Assembly: GCF_954871325.1 (NCBI RefSeq)
Contig: NC_088775.1
Coordinates: 88,203,561 to 88,267,560, forward strand
DNA from: Gordionus sp. m RMFG-2023
Taxonomy: Eukaryota; Nematomorpha; Gordioida; Chordodea; Parachordodidae
Reading direction: 5' to 3'
DNA length: 64,000 bases
Shown piece by piece: positions 21,011 to 34,120 of this stretch. Position 1 is the first letter of the stretch. Each line of letters starts with the position of its first letter. The notes under the pieces were generated by a model that was given only the letters and a program-made list of their open reading frames with translations, was not told the DNA's origin and searched no databases. Both the position numbers and the translations under genes were made by a program.

Positions 21011-23459
21011 TAGGGAAACGAGAAAAATAATCGTTTGCTGGATAATCCGACGCATTTGCAATTTTCATGGTATAATTTTGACTCGTAAGCTTCTATTCAA
21101 TATAAGTGTTGAAATTTACAATTTTGGCTTATACTATATGAATGTTGATTCAATTTGTTTTTTTTTAATACCTTATAACTTTTTGGAACGACGAATTGAA
21201 ATACTAGAATTAGTGAAATATTCGGTTCCTGCTTTGCGAATTATATCTAGAATTCTGGGAATATTGAACTTTGGGAAATTTTTATGACTTAAAAAAAATA
21301 TATGCCCAACTAAACTGTTACGTTATTTATATGCGGGTATAGTGTAACGGCTATGATTGGTTAGTTAACCATACAAGGTGAAATAAAATAATCTTAAAAA
21401 GCTTACTATAAAATTAATACGGTCTAAAAATTGAATGAACCCGAGCCCCGGACCTTACCTCTTCGATAAAATATAATTTGAAAACAAAAAAATATATAAA
21501 TACTATACATTTTATAAATATTACCTATAAAATTTTGAATTTAGCCCTCTATTTATATAATAGTTTGTCAAACAATTTTTTGAGGAATTTCTTCCGTTTT
21601 AATCGAATGAGAAGTCAGGAAATTTTCTAGATGATCATCGAAAGAAGTATTTATCTATCTATCTATCTTTTTTTAAAAGGTGTGAGGTGTTAATGATTTA
21701 TATTTTTATTATAATATTTTGATATAATGATATTTGACTTCAAACTTTCGATTTTACACTCTTACTAATATTAATAGTGCTAATTATTAATATTTTAATT
21801 TTTCTTCCCCTATATAAGTTATTTAAAAATAAGAATAGAAAAAATAAATTTAAATGACATTTTAATTTTTTTATTATCCCATATTTAAAAAAAAAACAAT
21901 ATATGTGAAAAGAAGATAAAACAATATCTATTCACATTTATTTAGATATTTTCAGAATCATCCTTGGATATATCCGTCTAGTATTGTTATTTATCACCCC
22001 CCTTATAAAATAAAATTGTTTAATTTTATATTAAAATATTTTTGCATGAATATATATGACCATGAATTCAATCTTTTTTGAGGTAAAATATAAAAGTTAT
22101 TATGATGAGATAGGTATATCTTAATATTATAAATAGTTTTATAATAAAATATAAAATAAAATAATCTCTTTTTTTTCTATAGAAATTAAACCGATCCTAT
22201 AATATTATTAATATTATATATATTTTCCTTAAAATTGGTTGAAAATGGATGAAAGCGCTAAGTCTTCTTAATACTATTATTTTTTTAAAATAATTTTTCG
22301 TAACGCAAAATTACCGCTATTTTTTTTTATTTATTTTTAGCCGCGTAATTAAATTATAATTACATAATTATAATTAATAAACATTTATATTTTAAAAAAC
22401 AAAAAAATTTAGCAAATTTTTATTAATCAAAATAATAATTTTATCTATCTTATATTGTATAGATTTCTTTATTTACCCACGGTAAAAATTTGTTATGTGT
22501 AAGTCTTTCTCTATATTGTTCTCATTTTATATTTCCTTAATTACCTTACAACACAATATGGAAATCCTTTTTTTTTATCTAAAATTCTTTCTATAGGTAT
22601 TTCATTACCGATTTCCCTTTATTTATCCCCCCCCTCTTTCTTTCTCCCATTTACTTTCCCGCTTCTTAATTTTCTGATTCACTTATCCTATGCCACATTT
22701 TATTATTTTTTTAAAATCTTTTCTCTATTAAATCCCCATAAAATCCCATAATTAAAACAAATATTTTTTAAAAAAAAATTGAACATATACATTATCTATA
22801 TCGACAAAATTTTAATTTTTAGCATCGTTTTATATTTAAAATCATTGTTTTTTTTTATTTAAAAAAAAATATTTCATTGTTTTAAAAAAAAAGTAAAAAT
22901 TATATTATGTCTTAAAAAAAATAAAAGTTTGCCTTTATAAAATTAATTTTATCCTTAATTTACCTCACATAAAAGAATTATGTCATCTTTATAAAAAGAT
23001 AAATATTAACAAAAATATATCTAAAATATAACAAATAAAATATAATTAAAATTATACAAATTTTTTTATTATCCAATTTTCTAAAACTACTTATCTAGTT
23101 AACTATCCTTTATATTTTTTTTAGGGATTTTATTTAAAAAGAAAGAAAAAAGTGATATGTAAAAAATAAAATAAAATGAGGGTATGAATCGTCTTCTCAA
23201 AATTATCATTGTTTTCTCTTTCATTTAGTTCCGAATTGGAAAAAAAATATTACACATTATATCTAATTAACAGTGAAAATACGCGTTAATAATTTTTTTT
23301 GTTAATTTGATGATTAAAAAGTGTGAATTCTCATATAAGAAATGAAATATAAAGAGAAATTTCAAAAAGTAATCTCTTCTTTTTGATACAGTGTTTTAGA
23401 TTTTATAAATTTATTAAATCGAATAATTAATGAATTCAAGGATTTTTTTTGTCTCCTAG

Positions 23460-23624
23460 AAATGAACTTTCACAGAATTTGGAATCAATTGTCAGATGGC
23501 TCTTTTTCGCCTGTAACATTGAAGTTTTTAAAAAGTCCTGGTGGTAAAATTAGAACCATTTCACCAAAGAAAGCGAAAATGCTAGCAAAAAAAATACAAA
23601 TCGAAATTTCTAAATGTAATTATG
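23460..23624 (+). CDS. unassigned exon-like open segment
   Basis: I do not recognise this. A very good acceptor (TTTTTTTTGTCTCCTAG) precedes an open frame encoding MNFHRIWNQLSDGSFSPVTL, then KSPGGKIRTISPKKAKMLAK, with a possible donor TTATG|GTTTCC. The product is basic. No partner exon was found on either side, so it may be an exon of an unknown gene, a retained transposon piece or chance. Confidence 0.3.
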
Positions 23625-24234
23625 GTTTCCTTTTGGCAAACACAGTTGTTAAATTCATAATGATAGTTATACAATTTTATAATTATAGGCTTTTTAATTT
23701 TATTTTAATATAGTTTTTAATACAGTTCATTTTTATAAAAGATTTTAAATAAAATGGTATAGTAAATATTCTTCCTATAAACGGGAATTGAGTTGGTGAC
23801 ACTAGGATATTACAATGTTAAACGGAATAGAAATTTGAATAGGTTTCAGACGCTTTTACACCCCATTTAAAATCAAATTACGATATTATCACTCCATCAT
23901 CTTTTTACCTCCTTAACCCCCCTTCAATCCTCTACCAAATCATCAAACAAACTCTTATCCAAAAAGAAGGAAATCTAATTTAAAATTGCCAATAAAAAGA
24001 AAATCCAAATCATATATTCTCTCCTCCTCCTTCCAGTCTCCCTTATTTTGAATGACGATTATACCTTATCCAACCCCTCACCCCACATTCCCGTTCGTGT
24101 TATAAATGTCTGGTTTATATTTAGATAAGATGTTACTTTTCCTTGCGAATGAAATTGGAAAATTTCTTGATAATATATATATTTTAAGGGAAAATTATTA
24201 ATTGGAAAGGACGTTATTACCAATAGAAGTCCGC

Positions 24235-24360
24235 GCAGCCCGTTCCGGCCCAATATTATAAATAATTGTTGATTCGGTTTAGGCCTTTAAAACCCGGGTT
24301 GGTAAACCTTAGTAAAAAAATCAAAACCGAGCCGGGCAAAACCGCCGAGCAACATGTTGT
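24235..24360. repeat. GC-rich island repeat
   Basis: GCCCGTTCCGGCCC, AAAACCCGGGTTGG and GAGCCGGGCAAAACCG in a region otherwise far richer in A and T. Same style as the islands at 28.1, 29.2 and 61.1 kb. Confidence 0.5.
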
Positions 24361-26469
24361 GTCTATACAATATAAATATCCATACTCCATCATTATCGTT
24401 TATATTCGCAACTTTTCGGCCCAGAGTTTCGGTCAAAATCATTATCATTTTTCCCCTAATCGATCTCGGTGTTAGTGGGTGGCAAAAATAGTAACGTCTT
24501 GGGGGGGGGGGAGCATTAGTGGGCTCAAGCTATCCTTAATTGTAGTGCCCTTACTTTTACCAACCATATTCCATAACATAAAACAAACCATATTTCATAA
24601 CAAGACGACCCAAATTTATTCATTAAATAAAACAACAATCTAATATATAATATGTAGAAAAATACAATATAATAAATCATAATTATCTAATTCTTCATTT
24701 CCCAAAGGTCCACAGCTGACATCTTATCCAATATCTCCCAATCTCCAACTAGGGGTTTTTCCTAACAATGAAACACCCCGTGATCATCATCCACTCTTCT
24801 TCCCCCAAGGAAAACTTAATTCCCCTGTCAGAAAATAACTGACATTTTATGTATTATATTAAATTTCTTTTTTCTTTTTTCAACAATTACAACACTTACT
24901 AAAAAAAAATTTATGTTAGTTAAAATTTTCTAATCTTTATATTTCATTATTATAACAAAATGTTTAAATAATTAATTTAAATATTGCCTCCTTGTGTATT
25001 AATATTTTATTCCACTTATATTTTTTTCTTAAACCCTTAAACACTGACAAATATAAAAAGAAATTTATCATAAGCCAAAAAAAAATTATATTCAATTTAT
25101 CTCTAATAATAATTATGATTAGGCAAAATTTTTAGACTGGATGAAATTTTCATATTTTCAAAGAGAAGGAATATGCTCAACATAGTGTTAAATCTAAGGA
25201 TTTTATAAAAGCCTATTTTTCAGTTGCCTTGATAAATATTAGAATAGCCTTAACCAGATATTTTGTCTGATCTAATGCCACAGTCGATTTTTTTTGCTAT
25301 TTAATTACACAAAAGTTTTATGAAACATATTTTTTAAAAATGTTATGGATTTGGCTGTAGTTATGAGAATTATTACAACTTAGAAAACTGTGAGATAATA
25401 TCTATCAAATGTTTTATGAAATTTATGTGATTGTTGAGGCCAAAGCGAAATTACATGATTTCGATATTCACCAGCTTCGACTTGCACATTGACAAACAAA
25501 TCGTTCCAAAAATAACGCCATTTTTATTCAACTTTTGAATATATTTTTGACTCAAATCAATTATGCCATTAGTGATTCATCAAATGGCCCTATCCAATTT
25601 AAATATTATATTACCTATATTTCTGAAAATCTATATCTTCATTTTGAAAAAATTGAATATTTCGCTAAATTTTATTCAGAGGGACATGAATGTATCTGAA
25701 GTCAAATTAATTTAGTAATTTAAATATTGGTATGTATGTTAATTTTAATAGAGAATTCTCCAACTCAATGGAAGCTTTTCATTACTTTAGAATATATTTA
25801 AGAGTTTTTTTCTTTCGAATATATATAAAATTATCAATTTTGACAACAATGTCAATTATTATACAATCACCAATAAGAGGATCTTTTTTTCCATGTGGAA
25901 AATGAAAACCTATTTCAATAGTCCTACATTTTAAAATCAATTGAATGGACTAGATTTGCTATACATCGAGATTTAATCCCCAATACAGAACTAATTGTTG
26001 AGAAATTGGTGCAATCATATAAATTCTCATTTTAGAAAAGAAATTTTTATGAATTTTTTTAAATCAATGTTTAATTTTATTAGCATATTTTGTATTTTCC
26101 AATATATTATCACTATTTGTGTTCAAGACATGATTGGTTATAATAGATTTTATATGATGATTTAGTTTCAATATTATTTTTAATATTCAAAAAAAAAATT
26201 ACCTCCCCTCACCTCTTTATAGAAAATTCCTGTCTATGTTGTGTGAGAAATTACTCTAATTTCAATTTGAAAAAAAAAAGGTTTAATATATTAATTTGTT
26301 AAAATGAATGAATAAGAATACAATTATGTTTTTTTTTTAAATAATCAATTTGTATTTTTTTTCATTCGATACTATATAAACACACTTCAGTACCATATTG
26401 CAATATATATATAGGTCATTATATACCGTATGATTGAAAATAGACGTACAATTAATAAAAGCATAATTT

Positions 26470-26692
26470 GTTGTGTTAAAAAGTCCGAATTGGAGCGATT
26501 TTTAAAAACGACCCGATTAAGGTTATAACCAAAATAATATTATGTGAGCTTGGAGATTTTGCTCATAGCAGGTAGAAAGAAAGGTTTGGACATCTATTTT
26601 TCTAAATCTTGAAGCTTACATGATATTATTTTGGCTAAAATCATAATCGGGCTGTTGTTAAAAATCGATGCAAACCGGGCTTTTTAACAACG
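26470..26692. repeat. hairpin MITE, family A
   Basis: About 220 bases, from TTGTGTTAAAAAGTCCG to CCGGGCTTTTTAACAACG. The two halves pair around a centre containing TTTTGCTCATAG.AGG.AGAAAGAAAGGTTTGGACATC. It forms a sub-group with the 28453 copy (TTAAAAAGCCCG ends). Confidence 0.8.
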
Positions 26693-28047
26693 CTAATAAT
26701 TTGGCCCACACTGGATTTAAAAATTTTAAATTTGGGATATTCTGCATCGGGAATAAAAATTCCTCTGGATTCGTGGATTGATGCTTAATTTTTATGAGAT
26801 TATGTTTTTTTTGTTAAAGTTGATAAGTGAATATGGGAGGTCCATCAAAGATTTTTTAATATTTTCGTATATGTCAAGGTTATTGAGTTTTTATTGATAT
26901 TGGTAGGAAAGACCTGACATGTAGGTGTAATCCTAAAGTTGAACCTCGGATTTTAAAAAATGTTTAGGAATGCTAACTTTTTATTAATGAAGAGGTAATG
27001 ACGTAGCTCTCGACCTTGGCTTCTGGTGTATTTTAGCATTCGCCTACATTTATCGAGTTGCAACTCCACTCATGCGGATGAGGTGCGGAGGGGGGATTAG
27101 TTCGCACTTAAATCTATAACATGGGGCGAATCTTGGTTTTTCATTAGTTTAAGAGATGTCCAAAATTTCGGGTCATAAACTCACGAAACATTCGTGAAAC
27201 TTTTATTTTAACTGAATTATTTCACTTCTTTCTGTTTCCAATAATATGACGTCATTTTGTTTGATACTTTATATCGATGGCTTCAGCTGATACCATCTTG
27301 GTATGTGGTATCCGCTAACAAAAATGGCATAGGTGAAAAGAGGGGAAAAAAATTATATAATTTTCAAAAGATAAATAATTCAGTGATTTGGGATTTTTTT
27401 TTTCTATCTAAAATAAAAAGAAATTTAAACTAACACGCCTTTGCCTGCAGAGTCATAAACATTTGATATTGTTACTCGTATACATCCCAAAATCGACTTG
27501 GCGCTTTTTTTTAGCGCCAAAACAAATTTTTTGAATTCAAGGTCACGTGTTTCAAAAAAAAAATAATAAACCTTTTAAAAAAAGTCAAAGTGAGCCGGCG
27601 GTTTGTAAATATTTATTTATTCATGTCAAGCCCATAATAAACTAACCAAGACCACCATTATTGTCCCCTAAATGAATGGTGATCGAGACATCTCGTATAA
27701 TAAAATGGCTTTTAACGTCCATCCATTCCTTTGATTTATATTCTCACAAAAAAATATATATTTTATAAATGATTTTATATCAAATATTATTTAAAAAAAA
27801 TATTTTTTTTTTTACTTATTTCATAGTTTAATTCCATATTACACTAAAAAAAACTTCTTAAAATAACAAACAAAGAAAAGAAAGGGAAATCTAAATATAA
27901 AAATTTTTATAATCCTTTTTTTTAACATTTCCTTGTAACACACACAAAAAAAAAAGGGGAGAAAAATGATATTGATAAATCAAACAATACTTATTTGTAA
28001 TGCTAAAAAAAAAATATATTATGAGTTATGAAAAACATGATAAAACA

Positions 28048-28155
28048 TTGAGCGGGGCTCGAACCGAGCCGTTAAAATTCTGTATCGGATTTATAGGCCC
28101 GGCTCAGCCCGGACTGTAAAATAATTGGGTCGAAGCTGACCGGCCTGGCTCATAA
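28048..28155. repeat. GC-rich island repeat
   Basis: GCGGGGCTCGAACCGAGCCG, AGGCCCGGCTCAGCCCGGAC and GACCGGCCTGGCTC within about 105 bases. The islands have no open frame of note. Confidence 0.55.
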
Positions 28156-28452
28156 TAATTTTTAATCAAGGAAAAGATATAAATATGTGTCGAATTCTCT
28201 TACCCATAAATATATTGATTCTATTATTTATTTATTTTTAAACTCGCAAAAATTTGCTTAATTAATTATTCGGAGAGATGAGGATATCTTATTAGTAGGC
28301 ATACGCTCAATATCAGATGTTTATTATACTAGAAACATTTTTATTGACCAGAATTATTAACTTAAATAAGTTTATAATACCGACCATTCAATTTTTTTCT
28401 CCCAAAATCAATATAATAGTTAGTGAAGTTATACGGAAACTTAGTCTGAATA

Positions 28453-28653
28453 GTGTTGTTAAAAAGCCCGATATGGGTGATTTTTCAAAAAAACCCGATT
28501 ACCATTTTAACTAAAATAATATTATGTAAGCGATGACCAAGCAGTTCAGCCAGCCATGAGCAAAATCTTTAAGCTTGCATAATGTTATTTAGGTTATTAT
28601 CTTAATAGGGCTGTTTTTTTTAAATCGACTCGAATAGGATTTTTTAACAACAC
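28453..28653. repeat. hairpin MITE, family A
   Basis: Starts GTGTTGTTAAAAAGCCCGAT and ends AGGATTTTTTAACAACAC. The centre has CATGAGCAAAATCTTTAAGCTTGCATAATG split across the family block. A further partial copy lies at 28888-28985. Confidence 0.8.
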
Positions 28654-29124
28654 TAAGTCTGACTGAAGGTCAATAGCCTACCCGAGATTTTTCCGAGTGA
28701 GAGAGGCATTAGTGTAAATTTCCTCTACTTATTGTGTGCCTTTGGCGGGGTTAAATTTAAAAACAAATTTTTTTGACTATTTAAAAAAAAAAAAATTTCC
28801 GTTAATTTTTGAAATTATATTTTACCTTTTAAAACTAATGTTTATAGCGACATTTACAAATTTTTTTTTTGAGAAATAAACGATTCGATTTCAAAAACGC
28901 CTAACTCAATAGTTTAGCCAAAACTTATTGGACAAGCCTAGGAATTTGCTCCTAGACAGAAAGATTTGAACATCTATTAACATAAAATAAACAATAGGTT
29001 GGAGAAGCAGAGTTAATGAGATATAATATACTAAAAAAAAAGGCTAGTCTTCAAAATAGGAAATCATTCTATGTCTTCCCCTTGGCTACCATATATGTTG
29101 GTAATTGTAAATATATATATATAT

Positions 29125-29390
29125 ATATGTCAGAGACCTGCAGACTCGACGGTAATATTTTAAATATACTCTGGCCGAGCCCCAAAATTTTAAAAAACGA
29201 CCCGGGCCGGGCTTAATATCATTTTTTTTTTAAATCCAGGGCTGGGTCGGGCCCTATATTTTGAAACCGAATATCTTAAATCACCATTATTAGCCGTAAA
29301 AATTAAAAATAAATGTACGGGCCGGTTCGCAAAATCGCTCGCCGAAATTTTTTTTTAAAAAAAAATCGGGATCGGGCCGGAGATAAAATA
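29125..29390. repeat. GC-rich island element with CAGAGACCTGCAGA end
   Basis: Begins after an AT dinucleotide run with GTCAGAGACCTGCAGACTCG. It then has several CCGGGCCGGGC, GGGCTGGGTCGGGCCC and ATCGGGCCGG blocks separated by A/T runs. The left end matches the islands at 55748, 56430 and 61086. No coding content seen. Confidence 0.65.
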
Positions 29391-29741
29391 AAGGATTCAT
29401 ATCATACATTTTAAAAAAATAATCGATATAAAAATTCGGTGAAATATTAATCTAAATTAGGCGTTTGACATGAAAAACAAGAATATGAAAAACTCTAATT
29501 AATATGATATGTAATTCTTTCGGGTATCAAATATGTTCAAAACTTCTTTTTTTTTAACCTGCTGTATATAACAAAAAAATTTAATTGAAAAAAATTTCTT
29601 ATTTTTATTACTATTATTAATCGTCGGAATAATTGATTTCACCTATTCGATTTTCTCGTTATTCGAATTCGTAAATATAATCGAATCTAGAGATTACGAA
29701 TAATAAATAAAAATTTTTTTTGAAGGCCTACACTTTCCAAA

Positions 29742-31818
29742 ATGTCGGAGTATGGAGTGGATTTTAATAAAACCAAAAAGAAAAAAGTTATTCTTAATTG
29801 CTTGGATAATGGTATATTTTTTAGACACCATCCATTCGAGTGACTACGGATTATTTTAATTGGAATCCATAATCATCTGTTACATTACAGTGCTCACAAA
29901 TTATGCTCATCAAATACTGCGTTGTAAACGTAAATAATAGTTTTCAAATGGTATCGCGCAAATTGGTCAAATTCACCTGGCGTTAGAAACCATTTTTTAA
30001 AAAAAAACTGCGTAGCTTTTTTACTTTTTATTCATTCATTTTGCGCTTGTTAATCTATGAACAATGTTTTAAGAGCTATTTTTTTTTTCGCAAAAAAGCC
30101 GACAAGCCCTTATTACCCAGACAAGAATAATAGAATTGAGGTGGGGTGGGGGTAAAAATATATCACAACTTATTTAACTATAAACTTGTTTTTTTTTAAA
30201 ATGGAATATTTGGAAGTTAATGAAATAAAAAGGCAACCACAATTTAAACAAGGAATGCTATACGATAAAACTTAAATGCTCAATCGATGCTCCCTATTGG
30301 AATTATAACTTTCGTCATTAAAAAGTATCCTGCGTCTATCCCATTTTTTTTAAAGCTTCATAATTAGCTATTCTCAACCTAAACAACTGATAATAGGAAT
30401 GAGATAATCTTCCCCCAAAAAAATCCAAAAATATTATATTCGTAATTTAAAATAGGTAACTCTTTAAGAAGTTACTGAAAATAGAAAATAGTGAAAAGAT
30501 TACCCAAAATTTATTAAATAATAATTGAAAGAAGAAAATAAGGTCCAAAAATAATAGGATTAAAAAAAAAAGGTAAAGTTCTTGCCAATCTAGAAATTCG
30601 AAGGATTAATTGCTTTTAACAAAAATTGCAATGTTTTTTTTTTCCACTTTTTATGCAAGGCTATTTTCAAACATACCGTTTTTTCCAACTGGCTGGTTAG
30701 GAGGTACATAACATAATTTGTTGAAATAATTTTTTGTTTTGCATAATATAATATTTTAAAAATAAGGTAATGGATCATGGAAAGAAAGAAATTTCAAGAT
30801 TGAGCTATCCTTAGTTTAAAAGCTCAGCCGTCTTCGCTTAAAAAACTTGTTTAATCTTTTAGATTTGCCTCAAAAACTATTGAAATGGAGTTATTTATTA
30901 TCAATAGTTGTTGATGGTTATATACTTTAAATAAAAACAGTGTCGCGATTTCATTATATTTATAACAGTTTGGTTCGCTCTTTTTATATTTTGTTTATAA
31001 CGGTTCGGTTACAGTTCAGAAAATTATAGCGGTTCGTTCCAGTTTCCCGTAGGTTTGATTCGACTCGAAACCCTGACCCCGAGAACTCCCCTTTTGAAAT
31101 TTTCTTATAACGGTATATTTCGCAGTTCGATTTACCTCGACACCCTTGATTGTGATTTTTTTTTTATTTTAAATATATACTTTATTTGTACGATTATATC
31201 TTCATATCTTAGATGATAAATTTTAAATATAAAACATTTATATTTTTTTAGTATTGTCAGAAACAACGTGGCAGAAAAGTTGTCTTTCGAAATCAAAAAT
31301 TTTGATACAATTAAAAATGGAGCCATCTTAGATAAGTAGTACTTCAAGAACGATATGAATAGAAACCTAGAGACTGAAAATGTCAATATTTTGATTGATG
31401 AGGGATTCGCACTAAAAATTCCGAACAAAAATGAAATCAAACATCTTAGATGAGCCGCACTTCAAGAACGATATGAATAGAAACCTAGAGATTGAAAATG
31501 TCAATATTTTGATTGATGAGGGATTCGCACTAAAAATTCCGAACAAAAAAAATGAAATCAAAATTATGTTCTACCAAGGATACCCCTGTCTTTTCACTAA
31601 CTCTCACAAATAAAGAACAACCAACCACTAAAAAACCTTTAACTATAGATGATTTAATCTTGCAAAACGCTAAAAATGAAGATTTAGTGCAACAAATTTT
31701 ATTGCAAAATGGACATAAGAATGTTACGCCACCATCCATTCCCAAAATTCTTGCAACTGAGAAAAATAGCTTCCTTTCCATTCCTCCTTCTGATTATTAT
31801 TTTTATGGGTCTAAATGA
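29742..31818 (+). CDS. candidate unidentified multi-exon gene (weak)
   Basis: I do not recognise the product. Candidate exons are 29742-29811 (MSEYGVDFNKTKKKKVILNC, donor ATG|GTATAT), 29891-29929 (LTNYAHQILRCK, good acceptor and donor), 30863-30916 (LPQKLLKWSYLLSIVVD) and a segment from 31252. The first three all have phase-1 junctions. The last block encodes NVAEKLSFEIKNFDTIKNG and later LTIDDLILQNAKNEDLVQQI, but its frame is broken by a tandem duplication. It may be a decayed gene, or unrelated pieces. Confidence 0.25.
30965..31135. repeat. degenerate CGGTTCGGTT island
   Basis: Repeated AACGGTTCGGTTACAG, TAGCGGTTCGTTCC and GTTCGATT motifs. It looks like a diluted version of the GC-rich islands. 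Confidence 0.4.
31324..31562 (+). repeat. 118-bp tandem duplication
   Basis: Two adjacent copies (31324-31441 and 31442-31562) share FKNDMNRNLExENVNILIDE in translation and differ at only a handful of bases. The second copy has three extra A in an A-run. The near identity indicates a recent event. Confidence 0.9.
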
Positions 31819-31864
31819 CTTTTCTTTTGGTTTTTAAATGGTTATGATTTTTTTGGGTTGTAAA

Positions 31865-33487
31865 CTAACCCTTCAATACTCCAGTGAAAAAAATGATGTT
31901 AGTACTCAGGTGGGGTTTAATAGACGCTAATTTCAAAGTTATATTCATTATTTTTATTTAATATTTGGTTATAAGATAGAACTAAGCTAAAAATTGATAA
32001 AATATTTAGTTATTTTTATTTCTTAAGCTTAGACTAAAGATGATGAGGATAATTATAATTTGTGCCAAAATTTTCTAAAAAAAAGCTTACATTTTTTAAT
32101 TTCAAATATTAAATTAAAAAAATAACTTATCTATCATATAATCATGATAATTCATAATATGGATCTTTATTCTTCAGTATAAAAAAAAATTGCACTAATA
32201 CATTCAAACATAAAAAAAATATAGAACATTGAAATATGTTAAATTTGACATGCAAAACATTTATTACATAAAATATTAATGTGTTCTAAACATAAATTTA
32301 TTTTACATATTTGAAAAAAAATATTTTGTTTTTTTTATTTTGATGGTTAGATTTAAAAATTCCATCTAAATAAAGATTTCCCAATAATGTCTTGAATTGT
32401 GTTACATCAACTTCTTTAGTAGAACTTTCATATTGGTCAGTATAGTTTTTACATATAATTTTAAATTTTGATAATAATATCTACAATCATTTTTGATATT
32501 ATGAACAAGTCAAAACATTTTTCTGGAATGTCAGCTTCTTTCCCTTATTCTTTTACTTCTGGCAGATGAATAATTAAATTTTGTTGATGAGTTCTTATTC
32601 TTTGATTAGGAAGATCCTTTTTCCATTTAGTAAACTCATTTTTCTAGTTTTAAAGAGAAATATACTATGATAAATGATTTCATAATTACCTTAATAATAT
32701 TAAGTTTATTTTCTTCAACTAACATTTTCTTCATCTAATTCAGATTGTGTATCATGATCAATATCATATATAAAATCTTTATCCTCACTATTAATTATAT
32801 TGTAATAATCACCTCAAATAAAATGATATTACATCTTAAATAATTATATATTTAGTTTCAGAATCTGCAAAAATCATTATAAATTATAAAAATAATTTGA
32901 GAAATGAGTCAGCTGGTGAAAAATAATAATAAATTAACTTCACCAGAGAAAATCTTTACGTTTTCTTTTTCATATATCTCATTCAAAATATAAGATATTT
33001 AAATTTTGTTTTAATAAATTTTAAGATCTCTCCTAATGATTAGATGAAGGAGGTTTTGAATAATTTCTTCTGCTGCTTTCGCTTATGCCTCAATATTGTC
33101 CTTTTGTTATAATGATTTTTTTTTCGTAATTGTTTACTAATTATATTAATTATTTATTTTTCAATGATGATTTATAAATATATTTATTTATATTATAGTC
33201 ATGTTTAATATAATAGTATATATTTATAATTATAAAAATTAAAAAAAATTTTTTTTTAAAAATTACAAATTTACTCTGATAGGGTCTCACAAACCCCAAT
33301 CAGCCACAAAATACTGATATCTTAAAAACTACTCAACCAAATTATATGAAATTTGGAATATAGATTCTAAGATATATTTGATGAAACTACTGAAGAATCC
33401 AAATCATAATATTTAAACGTTTTTATGCAATATCATTTCTAGCATGCCTGGGGTTTCATATACCCCACCAGAGTATTGAAGGGTTAA
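31865..33487 (-). mobile_element. piggyBac element, internally deleted
   Basis: A 1.6-kb element with inverted ends AACCCTTCAATACTC and GAGTATTGAAGGGTTAA. The right flank is TTAA and the left is CTAA, one change from the TTAA target of piggyBac. Subterminal TGGGGTTT.ATA.ACCCCA blocks are shared with the 58607 copy. On the reverse strand a piece near 32341-32420 aligns with the transposase N-terminal part of that copy. The segment from about 59030 to 59812 of the longer copy is absent here, removing most of the catalytic region, so this copy is non-autonomous. Confidence 0.85.
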
Positions 33488-34076
33488 TCAAAATGGTCAG
33501 TATTTTTATATGTCTAGGCTATAGCAAAAATAATTTGGTTTTGAGCTAATAATTTATTGATATCATCTATAATCTCAACTTGATATAATTTTGGTATACT
33601 AGGGAAAAATTAAAACCCCCAAATAAATAGAAAAACTAGGAAATTACTTATTAACTGTCTAAAAATTTAAAATACCTGCCAAATGTTTTTCTAATGCCCA
33701 TTTAATAAAAACACTGCCTATTAAGTAAAAAATACTAAAAAATAATACTTTTTGCTCTTTACTATGAAATAATATGAAGGATTTCCACTATATAATTTTA
33801 ATTCTTAAGACAATAATATGGAGAAGAGATTCAAATTTAACCCTTTTGAAAAGGTATAATATATTTATGTATTGAGGGGTGGGGCTTAGCCACTCCTCAA
33901 ATTTTGAAAAGGGATCTAAATATTAAAAATAAGGTTCCCATATCATCCTTCGCAATATTCCCCTGTTTATTAGGCAGTATAAGATTTAACGTCAAAAAAG
34001 TTATTTTATTCACTACCACTGGTCATAGTTTAGCATTGATTACCTGATTTTTAACCTTTGCGTTATATAACCTAAT

Positions 34077-34120
34077 ATGGCCGAACAACATAGAAAACGT
34101 TATGAGTCGAAATCAAAAGG
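34077..34120 (+). CDS. Bap60: BAP60 exon 1
   Basis: Encodes [14 protein letters not shown] and ends AAAGG|GTATTA, phase 2. TAA occurs in frame three codons upstream of the ATG, which supports this start unless an upstream exon splices in; the short N-terminus leaves that possible. Confidence 0.6.

Larger units (their letters stand above)
19912..29741. other. repeat-rich intergenic region
   Basis: Nearly 10 kb without a recognised gene. It holds family A hairpin MITEs at 20475-20627, 26470-26692, 28453-28653 and 28888-28985, GC-rich islands (20660-21010, 24235-24360, 28048-28155, 29125-29390), a poly-G run at about 24501-24510 and a short TATC run near 21655. It also has one exon-like open segment at 23460-23624. 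The missing first exon(s) of the ZP gene could lie here, unrecognised. Confidence 0.6.

Noticed and set aside
20653-21068. Overlapping forward and reverse open frames as small genes
   Set aside because: They read through a GC-rich island repeat and have no family similarity.
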